DNA of 64,000 bases, from contig OX638370.1 of assembly GCA_951812925.1 (NCBI GenBank), positions 39,435,948 through 39,499,947 of the forward strand. The letters are read 5' to 3'. The notes under the pieces were generated by a model. The model was not told where the DNA came from. It was given only the letters and a program-made list of their open reading frames with translations, and made no database searches. Both the position numbers and the translations under genes were made by a program. The DNA comes from Calliopum simillimum. Lineage: Eukaryota > Arthropoda > Insecta > Diptera > Lauxaniidae. This document shows positions 32,139-43,531 of this stretch, in pieces (position 1 is the first letter of the stretch; each line of letters opens with the position of its first letter).

Positions 32139-32917
32139 TTAACCAAAGTAATGTGTCAATCCCAATCCTGCGCCATAATTTGTTTGACCTCCTAGTGGTC
32201 CATTCAACCATTTTGAAGCACTGCCACTCAAATCCAAGCGTGTATTGCGATCCTGTGATTGCCACAAGTTGGCTTTTGCACCCAAATCCAATTGATCGCC
32301 AAAGTTAGGTATATGACTTAGCCCTGCATTCGCACTGTGACCATTAACATTATTCCATTCTAAGCCGCCACCATTACGTTCAAACTTGAAACCATTAGCA
32401 AGTTCATTCTGGGAAGCAAAAAGCTTAGCATCCACACTATTGACACCATTATTGAAGAGATTTGCATGTGCGCTTTCCATTAAAGTGTCCTTAACACCGG
32501 GTGTATGAGTTTTGCTGATGGCAAGTCCATGACCGTTACTAAAAAGAAAAATTTTATTTTATTCAAAATAAAAATAGAGATGAATGAGAAAGGCCGCACT
32601 TACACATTATATCCCACAGCGCCACCTGTGGATACTGGACCACCATTTGTGTTTCCTGCTGCAAAAGCGCTACCAACTAAGTTGTGATCTGGTGTACCGA
32701 TACCCTTAGAAATAGCCACATTAACATCTTGACCTCCAGCTGGATTGGCTGACATTGAACCACCGATACTTTGACGACGTACACGAATTGGACGTGGTGG
32801 GCTTGTCGGTGGTGGATAATATGGCAATTTCTGGAATGTGGCACGTTGTGGCAAAGCATCAATGCTTACGCCAAGCAAGACTGTAGCAAGAGCAGCGATA
32901 GAAATAGCGAAGTTCAT
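32139..32917 (-). CDS. Att: Attacin, copy 3
   Basis: Exons complement(32139..32538, 32604..32917), with a 65-bp phase-2 intron, give 237 aa. The domain plan is that of copies 1 and 2: signal peptide, PPPTSPPRP propeptide, RVRR site and attacin glycine-rich domains ending FG. It differs at a few positions (MNFAISIAAL at the start; EWNNVNGHS in place of EWNHINGHS). Intron and 3' flank are closer to copy 1 than to copy 2, so copies 1 and 3 look like a direct-oriented pair with copy 2 inverted between them. Confidence 0.96.
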
Positions 32918-33220
32918 TTTTATTATTTTTTTTTAGATTCTATAATTTAATGTTTCTTAATTGAAGGTGTAAATTCGTTTGATGCTGCATTAAGCGCAGC
33001 TGAAGGTTTTTATACTCCTTCCTGCAAATATGTAATTATTCTTATCAATGACGGCGGTGCTTCCCTATTGCAAAGGGGATTCTACTCAAAAAAATGCAAA
33101 CATCTTGAGGTTATCTGCACCGATGATGTGTTTATATTGTTGAATTTTGTCTTTGATATTACATGTACTTTTCATTTTATTAAAATAAAAACCCCCAAAG
33201 TTTTGTTTTAGATTTTTTTA
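32918..33220 (-). promoter_or_regulatory. Attacin-3 promoter (TATA, GATA)
   Basis: On the minus strand, TATAAAA lies at 33007-33013 and GATAAG at 33041-33046. The kB-like plus-strand site reads GGGATTCTAC at 33076-33085, one mismatch to GGGRNNYYYY. Similarity to the other attacin promoters ends near 33215 (CCCCCAAAGTTTTGTTTTAG). Confidence 0.65.
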
Positions 33221-33230
33221 GTATTTCCTC

Positions 33231-34267
33231 TGTTCAGAACTATTGCATATACTTATGTATGTAGTTGTTAATTTTTTTGTCAAGAATTAATTTAATTAAT
33301 AAATAAAGTGTACTTTTTAGGTTGAGGACTTAAAATTTCGAGTGAATCACGGAACGTGAAACTCAAACCAACCTCTCTTTGCAATTTCCCGAGCACAAAT
33401 TTCACACATATTGTTTACTTTTTAGAAAATAAACGATGTTTTTTATGGGGTTGAGAACTAGGCACAAAATTTATTCGAATGGGTCAGTTTTGATAGATCA
33501 TTCCATTTCATTAATGATAAACAATGGTTTCGAACATATGCCTACAATGAATGAGAGCGTCTTAGGAATTTCATCTCAGTAGTTAAGTTTTTGCGCATTT
33601 GTGTGTGTTTATCACAAAAGTCACTCTCAGCCTTGGAAGACTCGAATCGTTGTTTGCTTATACATATAAACCAATGACTTCAAATACCCCCAAAAAAAAA
33701 TCGAAAATTGTTATGTCCTACGATCATGGAGGCCACTCTGCATGTAAAATTTTGTTAATTTGTAGCTATTAAGTATATAATTTACTTTAAGGCAAAGCAT
33801 AATCAGATATAAAGTTATAGCTTTTAAAAAAAAAAAATTTTTCTTCAAAATTCAATGTCCTAATCTGCGCCTTTTTTGACAATTTTTGAAAAATGTTTGG
33901 TGATAATTTGCTTTAATATGATACTGTAGCTCAACCCAATTTATAGCCAGTCAGTCATACAGTACAGTATGCAGTCTGTTTTTTGTTAAAAGTTCTTGAA
34001 GTTAAGTAGTCATAACTTCCGCCCTTTTAACATTCGCCGATTCATTCATGTATTCGGAACTTACTGACCCCTTTGAAATGTAAACACTGTGTTTGTATCG
34101 GAATAAGCTAGGTCATTGACTAGAAAAATGGACGAAGAAGCTACGCCCTCCAAAAATTTAATTCTTCATATCTCTGAAACAACTTAACGCAGATAGATGA
34201 ATTTTTGTACATTTGTAAAGGGTACCCAGATTAATAATCCCCCCTGTTCCCAATTGTCGTTTATCAT
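33231..34267. other. Non-coding interval
   Basis: No gene, RNA or element boundary that I can support. Confidence 0.4.
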
Positions 34268-34607
34268 GCCTGTTCCGAAATCCGTGTAATTTCAATACCT
34301 TTTTATTTAGGAGGCTTTTTGATGAAAACGGTGAGTCGTACGATAAAAAGTATGAGAATCTCTTTTGTGCGGAATTACAGAATCTACAACAAATACTGAT
34401 TTTCATTACCGAAAAAAGTAACCGTTTAGGAAAAATTCTTAAAATACCTAAACGGCTTTTTTTTCGAAAATGCAAATCGATATTATTTGTAGAACCTGTG
34501 TTTCTCCACAAAACAGATTCTAATACTTTTTATCGTGATACTCACCATTTTCATCAAAAACCCTCTTAAATGAAAAGTAATTGAAACCACACGGATTACG
34601 AACAGGC
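34268..34607. mobile_element. Hairpin MITE
   Basis: The ends are GCCTGTTCCGAAATCCGTGT and ACACGGATTACGAACAGGC. The arms also pair over TTTTTGATGAAAACGGTGAG and CTCACCATTTTCATCAAAAA. A related partial copy begins near 63790 (TTTTTGATGAAAACTGAGTC) and runs off the window. Confidence 0.8.
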
Positions 34608-34904
34608 CTGTATGTTTCGTATTTGAGGCGTTTTTGTCGTCGTCTCGTTTCTAAATTTGGAGTCTGGAAATATATTGAAACGACGAGGAGTTTTTATCGA
34701 GGGGTTAGGAAACGATGCAAGCTTTGTAGACTTCAATTTTAGAAACGAGACAAGGCCATAAATTTAAACGCCTCAAAAACGAAATGGAAACGCCAATTGG
34801 AAATAGAGGCGAATACTCATTGGAAAAACAGTGATTGCCACTCCCCCCAGAAAAAAAATAAGTCATACTTCTGAAACTATTTCACGTAGATGAATGAAAT
34901 TTGT

Positions 34905-36858
34905 TATATATCGACGGCTTATATTCAATACCCTCTATATACAATTTTCACGAAAATTAGTTTTTGATGGTAAAACCTTCATTGAGACAAATGGCATCTA
35001 TGATATTAATTCCAAACGAAAAATTTGCCTCCAGAGCTACTTTTTTCCATTTAAAAAAATTCACTATCTACAGCAATCGATTTTGTGAAATGCAATATCC
35101 TCTATCTACATATGAAAAATGAAAGATTTTTCATTTTATTATAATTTATTGGGTGGCCTTTATATACAAGGTCATGACAAACGGTCGTCAATCGGCTCCA
35201 AATGGCGAAAATAAATTCTCTTGATTTTTTCAGTTTTGTATGTTGAACCTTGATAGCCCTGCTGAGTCGTGATTGGGCCTTCCGTAAACAAACAGATAAG
35301 GCAAGACGCATGAAATTTAGTACAGATGAAAACAATATTACTATGCTATCTGGGATTAAAAATGGGCGTGATCGGTTAAGGTTGATTTGAAAATTAATAC
35401 AATTGAGGGGTGTCCGCACCAAAGGGCCTAGGTACCATTTCGAGGCAAAAGTTGTGTCATAATATGAATCGGGTGACATTTGGTTAGAAATGATAATAAT
35501 TGTTTTCTGTTTTCACGAAAAATTTACTCGATGGCGTGGAATTGATGGCATTATGTTAAAAAAATTATACCGGTCAAATAACTGATTATTATGGCACATA
35601 ATGGGGGTTATCGTGAATCAAGATTCCCGGGGAATTTCCTTAAACTGCAATACAGAATGCACGGCAGTTTGAGAAAATTCCCCGGGAATATTTATTCACG
35701 ATAACCCCCAATATGTATGAGATTACTTTTGCCTTAAAATTGTACTTAAGCCCTTTGGTACGGCCACTCCTCAATTGTATATACGAGTCGAAAGAAACTG
35801 GGTATTAGAGCGGTATCCAGACGAACTTGTGAATGCAAAACATGAGAACTGAAATCTGAGCGCAGATTTTTATATGAAGTACCCCAAGTTACTAGAAAGT
35901 AGATGTACCCAGGAGCAAGGGTCTTTATTCCCTACTCCCCGCCCAGGCCTACCATAGTCTTGCGCCCTAGTTTTTTATAGCAGTTTATGGTGGACTGGGA
36001 TTAGTGGTGAGCAAACCAAGACCAAGATCATAGCAGTATTGGTCTTGGTCTTGCATATTGTGTCTTGGTCTTGTTCTTCATCTTAGTCTTCATCTTGGTC
36101 ATTTAGTCTTGGTCTCAAATATGCCAAATTTCGAATTGAGATATGATTTTATGCTTGAAACGGGCTTGACACACCTATTAACTATAAATTTGAAAGACTA
36201 AAAAGCAGTCTTGGTCTTGATGATAATCCTGAGCAAGACCAAGACCACAGAAGTCTAAACTAGGATTTTTTCTATCATGTAAGAATTCTGAGTTATTTTT
36301 TCTTAGAAGTCCAAAAATCACTGTTTTGAGGCCTACTTAGCAAGCTATAAGCAATGATAAGTCAGGATCCTAACATGATAGAAAAAAAACCAAGTTTAGA
36401 TTCATAATAAGCAGATCAAAGCTCAAAATAAAAGGCTATAAAAAATAAGGACCTACTTATAATAATCTGAGCTCTGGTTTCGGTTCTCATATTTTGCATT
36501 CTCAAGACCGCCAGGCGCCTAACCTATTTTGAGTTTTCTTTTGCTAAAAAACCATCTATTTTAATAAAATTGAATAAACCATTAATAAATAATTCATAAA
36601 AAAATTGATTGTTTGAACACGCATTTTATATTATATTTGAATTGCAATATCCTCTATCTACTATAATATCGCGAATAACTAAGGTTTTTTTTAATTTTTT
36701 TAATTGAAGGATCTAGTGGCTCTTTTTAATTAATATCGTAGTACTTCGTTTGATTAACACTATAAAAAATAGCGAATAAAACAGTTTTTTTGCTCACCTG
36801 AAAAATTGTGTTTTTGTAGATAGAGTGTATTGAATATAAGCCGTCGATATACCGATTT
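34905..36858. repeat. Segment bounded by long inverted repeats
   Basis: ATATCGACGGCTTATATTCA at about 34909 is inverted at about 36835 (TGAATATAAGCCGTCGATAT). TGCAATATCCTCTATCTAC also recurs near 35092 and 36647. The interior contains simple CTTGGTCTTGGTC-type sequence (36000-36240) and a short hairpin at 35603-35709. It may be a composite transposon; no transposase was seen. Confidence 0.55.
35603..35709. repeat. 107-bp hairpin MITE
   Basis: The arms are GGGGGTTATCGTGAATCAAG and the complement of GGGGGTTATCGTGAATAAAT, with CCCGGGGAATTT on the inner side of each. Confidence 0.8.
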
Positions 36859-37153
36859 CTATAGCGACTTAAAGCTTAAAAAACAAACTAAGTAGGTTTA
36901 AAAAATAAAGCTAGGTTTCCCTAAAGTAAATTTAAGACAAAAAAAATTTCATTCAAAAGTATGGATCGAAACGGTTAAATTGTATGCTCTACTTTTTAAA
37001 ATCATTTTCATAAAGGCAACTGGAAGAGAAACTGACAGCTTTAGTTGCCATCGGCAATGCGAATTTTTCGATGGATATAATTTTTTATGTAAAAGAACCT
37101 TCACAAATCCCCAAAAAAAAAAGTTGCATCGAAAGCAAGAAGAGGAATAGGTA

Positions 37154-38077
37154 CAGTCTGTTAAATAAGAGCGTGGTCATTGTTGTGAGAAAATGAAAAT
37201 ACCCATTGCGAAAATTCTTTTTAATATTGATTTATTTGATCGAAAACTTCAATGCAAATACATTAATAGCAGGTCCAATCACCCCCAGCATCAATTATAG
37301 CTTGACATCTTCGCGACATACTTTGAACAAGATTTTGCGCATACTCTTCTGAAAACGACCTCCAAATTTTGTGAGTGCGTCGAACCAGCTGTTTCAAGTT
37401 GCAGGGTCGGTTTTTCTGAAGCTTCATCTTCATTTGCGCCCAAACGTTTTCAATTGGATTGGCATCGGGCGACTGAGACGGCCAATCCAAAGTCACGACA
37501 CCATTTTGTCTTTGGCCCATTCAAGACGTTTTTGGACATGTTTTTCACAGAGCATCGGTTTTTGCAAAGTACTTCGGTATTTCACACTATTTGCAATCAA
37601 ATGATTACGAATAGTTCCGTGGGAGATATTCAAACCTTTTTGGGACAATTTCGAAGCACCTTCACGCAAAGTTAATGTTGGATTTTTCGAAAATAGAGCA
37701 CAGATCAGTTTTTCCTGTTTTTCCGTCACTACACCGACAGACCCGCGATTTGGAAAGTCATCGACATTTTTTTCTTCTTTGAAGCGATTCACCCACTTAC
37801 TCACAAACTGTTTCGACTTTTGCATATACTTCGCAGCCGCCGCTTGGGTCATTTTGGGACCTTTGGGGTGCAAACACAAAAAAACGGCTTCAAAGCGCGA
37901 CGCGTACGCGGTACTCATTTTGGAAAAATGCTGAGAACGCATTGAAAAGAGTGGTCAGCTGATTCACTTTCACGAAGCATGAAGGACAATACTGCCCTCT
38001 GTGTGGGAAAAAAAAATTACAGCATTATACTTTACCGATCGCGAGTAATCGTGACCACGCTCTTATTTAACAGACTG
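37154..38077 (-). mobile_element. Internally deleted Tc1-like element
   Basis: Terminal repeats are CAGTCTGTTAAATAAGAGCG and its complement, flanked by TA at 37152-37153 and 38078-38079. The element is 924 bp and contains both ends of a transposase gene on the minus strand with the middle removed. The coding sequence is otherwise largely open, suggesting a fairly recent deletion derivative that would need a transposase in trans. Confidence 0.88.
37263..37942 (-). pseudogene. Tc1-like transposase, central deletion
   Basis: 37493-37942 encodes the N-terminal part with two helix-turn-helix DNA-binding regions (AAAAKYMQKSKQFVSKWVNR; TLREGASKLSQKGLNISHGT) up to EKHVQKRLEWAKDK. 37263-37520, in another frame, encodes the C-terminal part with LDWPSQSPDANPIENVWAQM, which carries the final catalytic acidic residue (PIENVW). 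The first catalytic Asp and the region before the second are absent. The break lies near 37493-37520. It is non-functional as a transposase. Confidence 0.88.
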
Positions 38078-38782
38078 TATAGCTGCTTTGTTTTGGGTAA
38101 TAGGCCCTAAAGAGCAAAATCGTCAATTTTGGATATAAATATTGCTGCTGCGGCAGTAATTACGCAGTATTGCATTATAGAAAACACCTAAAATGCACAT
38201 TCTGGTTCCAACTGGAAAAAAAACTCCACGTTTTAGTGGTATTAAAAAAAAACGCAGTATTGTTTTCATTTTCCCAATCTTTTCGTTTTTATTACAATTT
38301 CTTATCAACCTTATCAATTAATTTTTTTATACGAATTATAACGCATAATTTTAAGACCAATCTAAGATCCAAGCAAATTTAAGTTGTAAAAGAAAATTTG
38401 TGTGAGGGAAACCAAATTGAAAATTCGCAATAAAAATAAACTAATTTTTTTTTAATTTAATTTAGAACTTTAAGTATGCGTACAATAACCATTTTTGAGT
38501 TGTTTTATTTTTTTTTTTTTTATTTTAGTTAATATTTTAATTTTGTTAGTTAATTGAAGTGTTTACATTTTGCCTGTTTTACCAATTTATTATTTGTTTA
38601 TTTTAAGTAGACAACAGGATGGTTAAATTTTTTCTTTGTTTAAGATACATAATTTAAAAAAAATAATTTTAAATGTGTATAGAAGAAATAATAATGAATG
38701 TTTTAACGAAAATTTTCCGCTGCTGTATATTTATTTTATATTTTAATTATTGTGTTATATATTTTGTTTTTATAAATTGTAT
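38078..38782. other. Rpn6 3' untranslated and downstream sequence
   Basis: AT-rich sequence after the Rpn6 stop. A minus-strand AATAAA lies at about 38729-38735. No other gene was seen up to the Tc1-like element. Confidence 0.45.
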
Positions 38783-39013
38783 CTACGACAACTTCTTAGC
38801 CTTCTGATAAAGTGTGTCCACAACTTTGCCCATACTTTGGATGGTTTCCAAAACACGTTCATAGGTCTTGTCAACGGGTGTTTCTTCAAAAACAATTAAA
38901 ACGCCTGCACCTTGATCGAGTATACCGCTAAATTTCTTATCCAAAATCATTTGTGACAATTTCTTCTCAACTTGTGGCATTGGCAATTTAATGCATTCGG
39001 CAACGTGAGAAAC
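38783..39013 (-). CDS. Rpn6: Rpn6, 26S proteasome lid subunit, exon 4 (C-terminus)
   Basis: The acceptor CTTAG lies at 39014-39018. The exon encodes the last 76 residues, starting [20 protein letters not shown] and ending [13 protein letters not shown]. This is the winged-helix end of the PCI domain plus the C-terminal helix that bundles lid subunits, and it is strongly similar to human PSMD11 ([27 protein letters not shown]). It joins in phase 0 to exon 3 at 56286, giving an intron of 17,272 bp filled with retrotransposons. Confidence 0.95.
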   Translation of the reverse strand, partial: VSHVAECIKLPMPQVEKKLSQMILDKKFSGILDQGAGVLIVFEETPVDKTYERVLETIQSMGKVVDTLYQKAKKLS

Positions 39014-39097
39014 CTAAGGTTATTGAGAAGAAAAGAGAATTTTTATGTAGTTTTTTAAATTAGTTTTTATTCATAATTAACTTGTGGTCAAATAAGG

Positions 39098-39388
39098 CGG
39101 TAGGAAATAACGCCCAAAAAAATAAAAAAAAACGAAATAACGCCCAAATTAAAAACAAAATAACGCCCAAAGCATTTGCATATAAATTTGGGCGATAACC
39201 ATTTTGGAAATAACGCCCACAATTTTGGAGTTATTTCATTTAAAAAAAAATTTAAATAACGCTCAAAATAATTTCTAAAAACTAAATAAAGTTTAGAGGT
39301 TATTTCCAAAATGATAATTGCTCAAATTTATATGAAAATAATTTGGGCATTATTTCGTTTTGGTTTTTGGGTGTTATTTCCTACACCG
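39098..39388. mobile_element. Hairpin MITE in Rpn6 intron 3
   Basis: The ends are CGGTAGGAAATAACGCCCAA and the complement of CGGTGTAGGAAATAACACCC. The arms carry repeated AAATAACGCCCA words and pair across the element. Confidence 0.75.
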
Positions 39389-39846
39389 TCAAACCAATGG
39401 TCGCTCTAATGGAGAACTAGCCTAAGTCATAAAATTAAAGAAATTCCCTTTTCGATATCAGAACAAAGTCAGTGGCATTTTGCGCCTTTCAATGGAAGCA
39501 GAATTGCTTAATGCGCAGCACTTCTTTGAAATGCTATTTTTGTGACTACCGAGCTTCTCACCAGTTAAAAAAATATTTTAAAATCTTCTGTATACATAGA
39601 CTAAAAGTACCACGAGATCAAACATTTTCCGGTGGTAGTCAAACTTTTTATGAAGTACAACTGTGCTTTTTTGATGTGCAGTTGTTAATAGCACGTGCAA
39701 CATAGCTTTGGTTGTGAGTTATTATTATTATTTAAAAAGCTATGAAGGTCATCGTGACCTAAAAGATCTTTTGTACAGCCTTTTTCCCTATCAGGAGCAG
39801 TGTTGACTCATTTGGTGCAGACGGACGTGCCGCGCGGTCCTCTGTT

Positions 39847-42695
39847 TGTTACGTGACCCTGATTAAGCGTACCCAACGCGGCTCGCTTCGGCTAGCTAGC
39901 GGTCCAGGGTGAGGTTTTCAACCCGCCGCGCTGGGTCGAGGTCGCAACACTAATTTTGTATTTCACAAATATAACTCACAAAAAAAAACCCCGAAAACCC
40001 AAAACTCAAATTCTAGAAAACAAACTCCTACTCGACTATTGTCATAAAACACAAGCAAGCATAAGAAAACCTTCCAAAACTCCCTTAAAACCCGAAAACT
40101 CCATTACACTCCAAAAGACCAGCTATTTCATATGAAAGAGGGAGAAGGATGGTGACTCCCCATGCACCCACCCAACCAGCGTTATCCAGTCCATATTTGG
40201 TACAACGCCCACATCCGTCTCATCACTGGTCACCTCGCTACCACATCACCGTTTGCCCAAAAATCACCCCCTTATAATGAAATTAGCACAAACTCATTTC
40301 AAATGATTATTACAATTTATTAACATTAAAATTATTTAATTATAGATTACGCCCACACAAACCCAAAGAATTACTTTTGAAAGCCAACGCAAACAACGAG
40401 TTTATACGCTAATATAGGCCCCCAAATTTCATGAAAAATTATAAATGTGAATATAGATAAATGTTTATAAACCACCAAGTTCTGGTAGCACAATGCATTA
40501 AAATTTAAAAGAACAATGTAAATATTAATGTATTTTGTATATTGCAAAAATTTGTAAAAACCGGTATTCTTAAGACCAAACACACACAAAATGTATTTTG
40601 AAATTAAAATTAAATGATCAAAACCAATGTAAATTGAAATTAAATTATTAACAAAACCGAATACGCAGCTTAACTGCAAAATTTTTGCAACATTCAAAAC
40701 AAACTTAAACGTAAATAAAATACATGCAAATTATAAAATTGAAAAATATAAAATTAAATAAATTTATAAAATTAAATGAAAATGTAAAAAAAACGCATTT
40801 AAATTTTCCCACAAAAATTCCCAAACTTTAAAATATTCCCCGGTAATCCCACAATTTTAAATCCGGATTATAAACCCTTAAAAAAACTGATAGAGCGCTC
40901 TATTTGTTTTTGGGTACGTCGACTCTAAACCCACCAAAAATTTATCTGCCAATTCCCCTTTTAGGAATTTATATGGGAAATTACATAAAACATACTCGCG
41001 GTGAAAAATGAATTACCCCAAATACAACTTAAGTCTACAAAAAAAAACTCAACACGAAAATGAGCGGATCCACCTTGATTTGACTTTGACAAATCTCCCG
41101 CTACGGCTGTTCCCAAAATGGCCGCGTTCGGTAGGCGTTACGGCTACACCGAATCTTGAACAAAATGGCGACGTTCAGACGCACACTTTTGGCTCCAAAA
41201 AATCAAATTTTAAAAATGGAGTCAATACCCACAATTATCAAAAATCGAGAATTCACTTGAAAGGCTAATGTGATAGATCAATAATATATTACAATAACTG
41301 TGGCTGGCACTTATCTTGGTGAGGATATTTGCTTTTTCCAACGTAGTTCCCAAATCGGTACGTAGTCGCAAGCCGCATACACCAACCACACTGCCAACAA
41401 ATTCTTATGAAAAATTTGAAAACCCAAATGCACACCCTAGACTCACGTTAAATTTTAATAAAAAAGACTTCCTTCCTTCTTATAACTCCTTGGCGGCGTT
41501 GCCGTGAATCCTTCTCTACTTTTTCACAAAAATTTCTATATAAGAAAAAACCCTCATTAAAATCTGTTAAATTTCCCCATTTCCCTTATTTTTTTTACCT
41601 TTAAATTCTCCTTGCATAAAAAAACAGGAAAATCGCTGGATCCTCAATTTGTAATTGCCAGGCTGCTTCCACTCCTACAATCACTCAGTTAAAATTTTAA
41701 AATTTCCTAAAAAACTAACTCACTTTTCTCTACTGAAAAATTTTAAAATCACTGAGTTTAAACTTTTAAAATTTGTAATTAACTTTTCCGCGACCACGAC
41801 TTTAAATTTTCACATTCAACCTGCAACTAAAAACTTTGTCTAAAACTAGTCCCTGCTAAGCCTCGTTTTAAAATCACGGCGAAAACTCCTAACTGTGAAT
41901 AACCTTCTCGTTTCCTTTTCATTTTCTTTCATATACCCCTATTCCCCTTACCACTACCAACTCAGGTCAATGCACATTCCATGACAATACATTTCAACAG
42001 AAAGCTTTACTTTTAAAACCATCCCTGGCTTTGCCTGCGCCTACCACCTTGCCGACTCCGACCTAGGAACAGTTTTCTTTCCCAGCTATTTTGACATTTG
42101 CATATTGCATATTTTGTTTTTTTCTCGTTTTCTTACTCGCGGCTACACGCATTTTATTTTACCGCAGGAAAAAAAATTAAAATAAAAAGATTTAGCCCAC
42201 TTACTGCAGCAGTGGAAAGCCTTCCTGCCGTGCGTGACTCTTGTGGCACTTTATGGACTGTCTTTTGGGATAAAAAAAAATCATTTGGGCCGTTCTTGAC
42301 TACATTCTGCTGTAACAAATTTACACAATTTTAGACCCTCAATACAAATCAGACGCAAATGGATCACTTTATACGGAGCATAAAAACTTACCAACACTTA
42401 ATGCACAAAAGCGAAAAGCATTCGAGCAAGAACTAGAACTAGGCGAGCAGGATTCAAGAGATTCTACCACATATGAGGATAGCCGAACAGGAGAAATGTT
42501 GCGGCTTGTCCACCAGTTTAGTGGTCGCATTCAGTGATGTAAAAAGTGAAAGTCGCTTATGACATATCAAATGCAGCTTCTTTTTTTTTGCATCCAAAAC
42601 CAAAACATTTAACAGCCATCAGAAATTTGCCTACATCCGCCCAGAACTCCAGGTACCCATTTATTTTAATTTATGCTTTTTATCAAACCGCAACA
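39847..42695 (-). repeat. 3' LTR (element sense is minus)
   Basis: 2849 bp, TG...CA termini, co-linear with 49096-51944. Small ORFs inside it occur identically in both LTRs and have no recognisable domain. Confidence 0.92.
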
Positions 42696-43531
42696 AAACT
42701 CTGCGTATGCTAAGATATACCCCAAGGTGATCTGCAGTATACGCAGTGTGCTTTCTGCTAATCTCTACTTCTCAATATGATTACAGGTACAATTTAAGAT
42801 CTGCCCCAAATGACACAAATTGCAAAATCTCACTAACTACAATAAAATCGTGAGTCATTCATCTAAACTCTACATCTAGTGCAAATGTACTTAAATATCG
42901 CAGGGTTTTTTTTTATAATTAAAATTTTTTTAAAAAATTCATGACGGCCAACAATTGATGATGGGCAACCATTCTTTAATCGCCGGTGCTCAACGTAGGC
43001 TTCCGCCCACGCCCTGAGATTAAGTGGCTCATGCCTACACGACTATGCTAGCCGGGCAAAATCACCTTTTCGTGCTGTTCTCCACGTATACCACAATTTA
43101 TTTTCAAAATCAACAATTCAATCGCCATTTCAACTTTTTTTCCTCTGTTTCAGGAATTCACTGGACCTTCAGCCAATATTATTTGCAGCGCTCGATGATT
43201 AGTGCGAACATCTACGCTGATACATTACGGGAAGTTTCATGATTTACTTATACGCAATAAAACGTTACTTTGTGTAAATTTAAATTTTATTCAGGTACTT
43301 TAAGTGGTATGCAGGACGTTCACTAGCGAATCTAAAGATGAAATAATCAACATAGAGGGACGTTTACTAACAGATCATGGTCTTATCCTAGGAGTTGGTA
43401 AATATTGCACTTTTTTATTTTTGTTCCTTACGCTAACGTATTTGATTGCCTATGACCTATTATTGCACGTTTTATAGTTATTTCTCTATATATTGCCGCT
43501 ATCTCTCTGTCGCTATTGCCCCATATCGCTT
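42696..43531 (-). other. Retrotransposon segment between pol and 3' LTR
   Basis: 836 bp of non-coding element sequence. No env and no obvious purine-rich tract immediately before the 3' LTR: the minus strand reads TACGCAGAGTTTT just before the LTR. Either the polypurine tract is unusual or its boundary is misplaced. Confidence 0.6.

Noticed and set aside
35102..35479. 125-codon minus-strand ORF inside the inverted-repeat-bounded segment
   Set aside because: No recognisable domain; lies inside a probable mobile element.
40371..40697. 108-codon ORF present twice (also 49620-49946)
   Set aside because: It lies in the LTRs and is duplicated only because the LTRs are; no domain seen.
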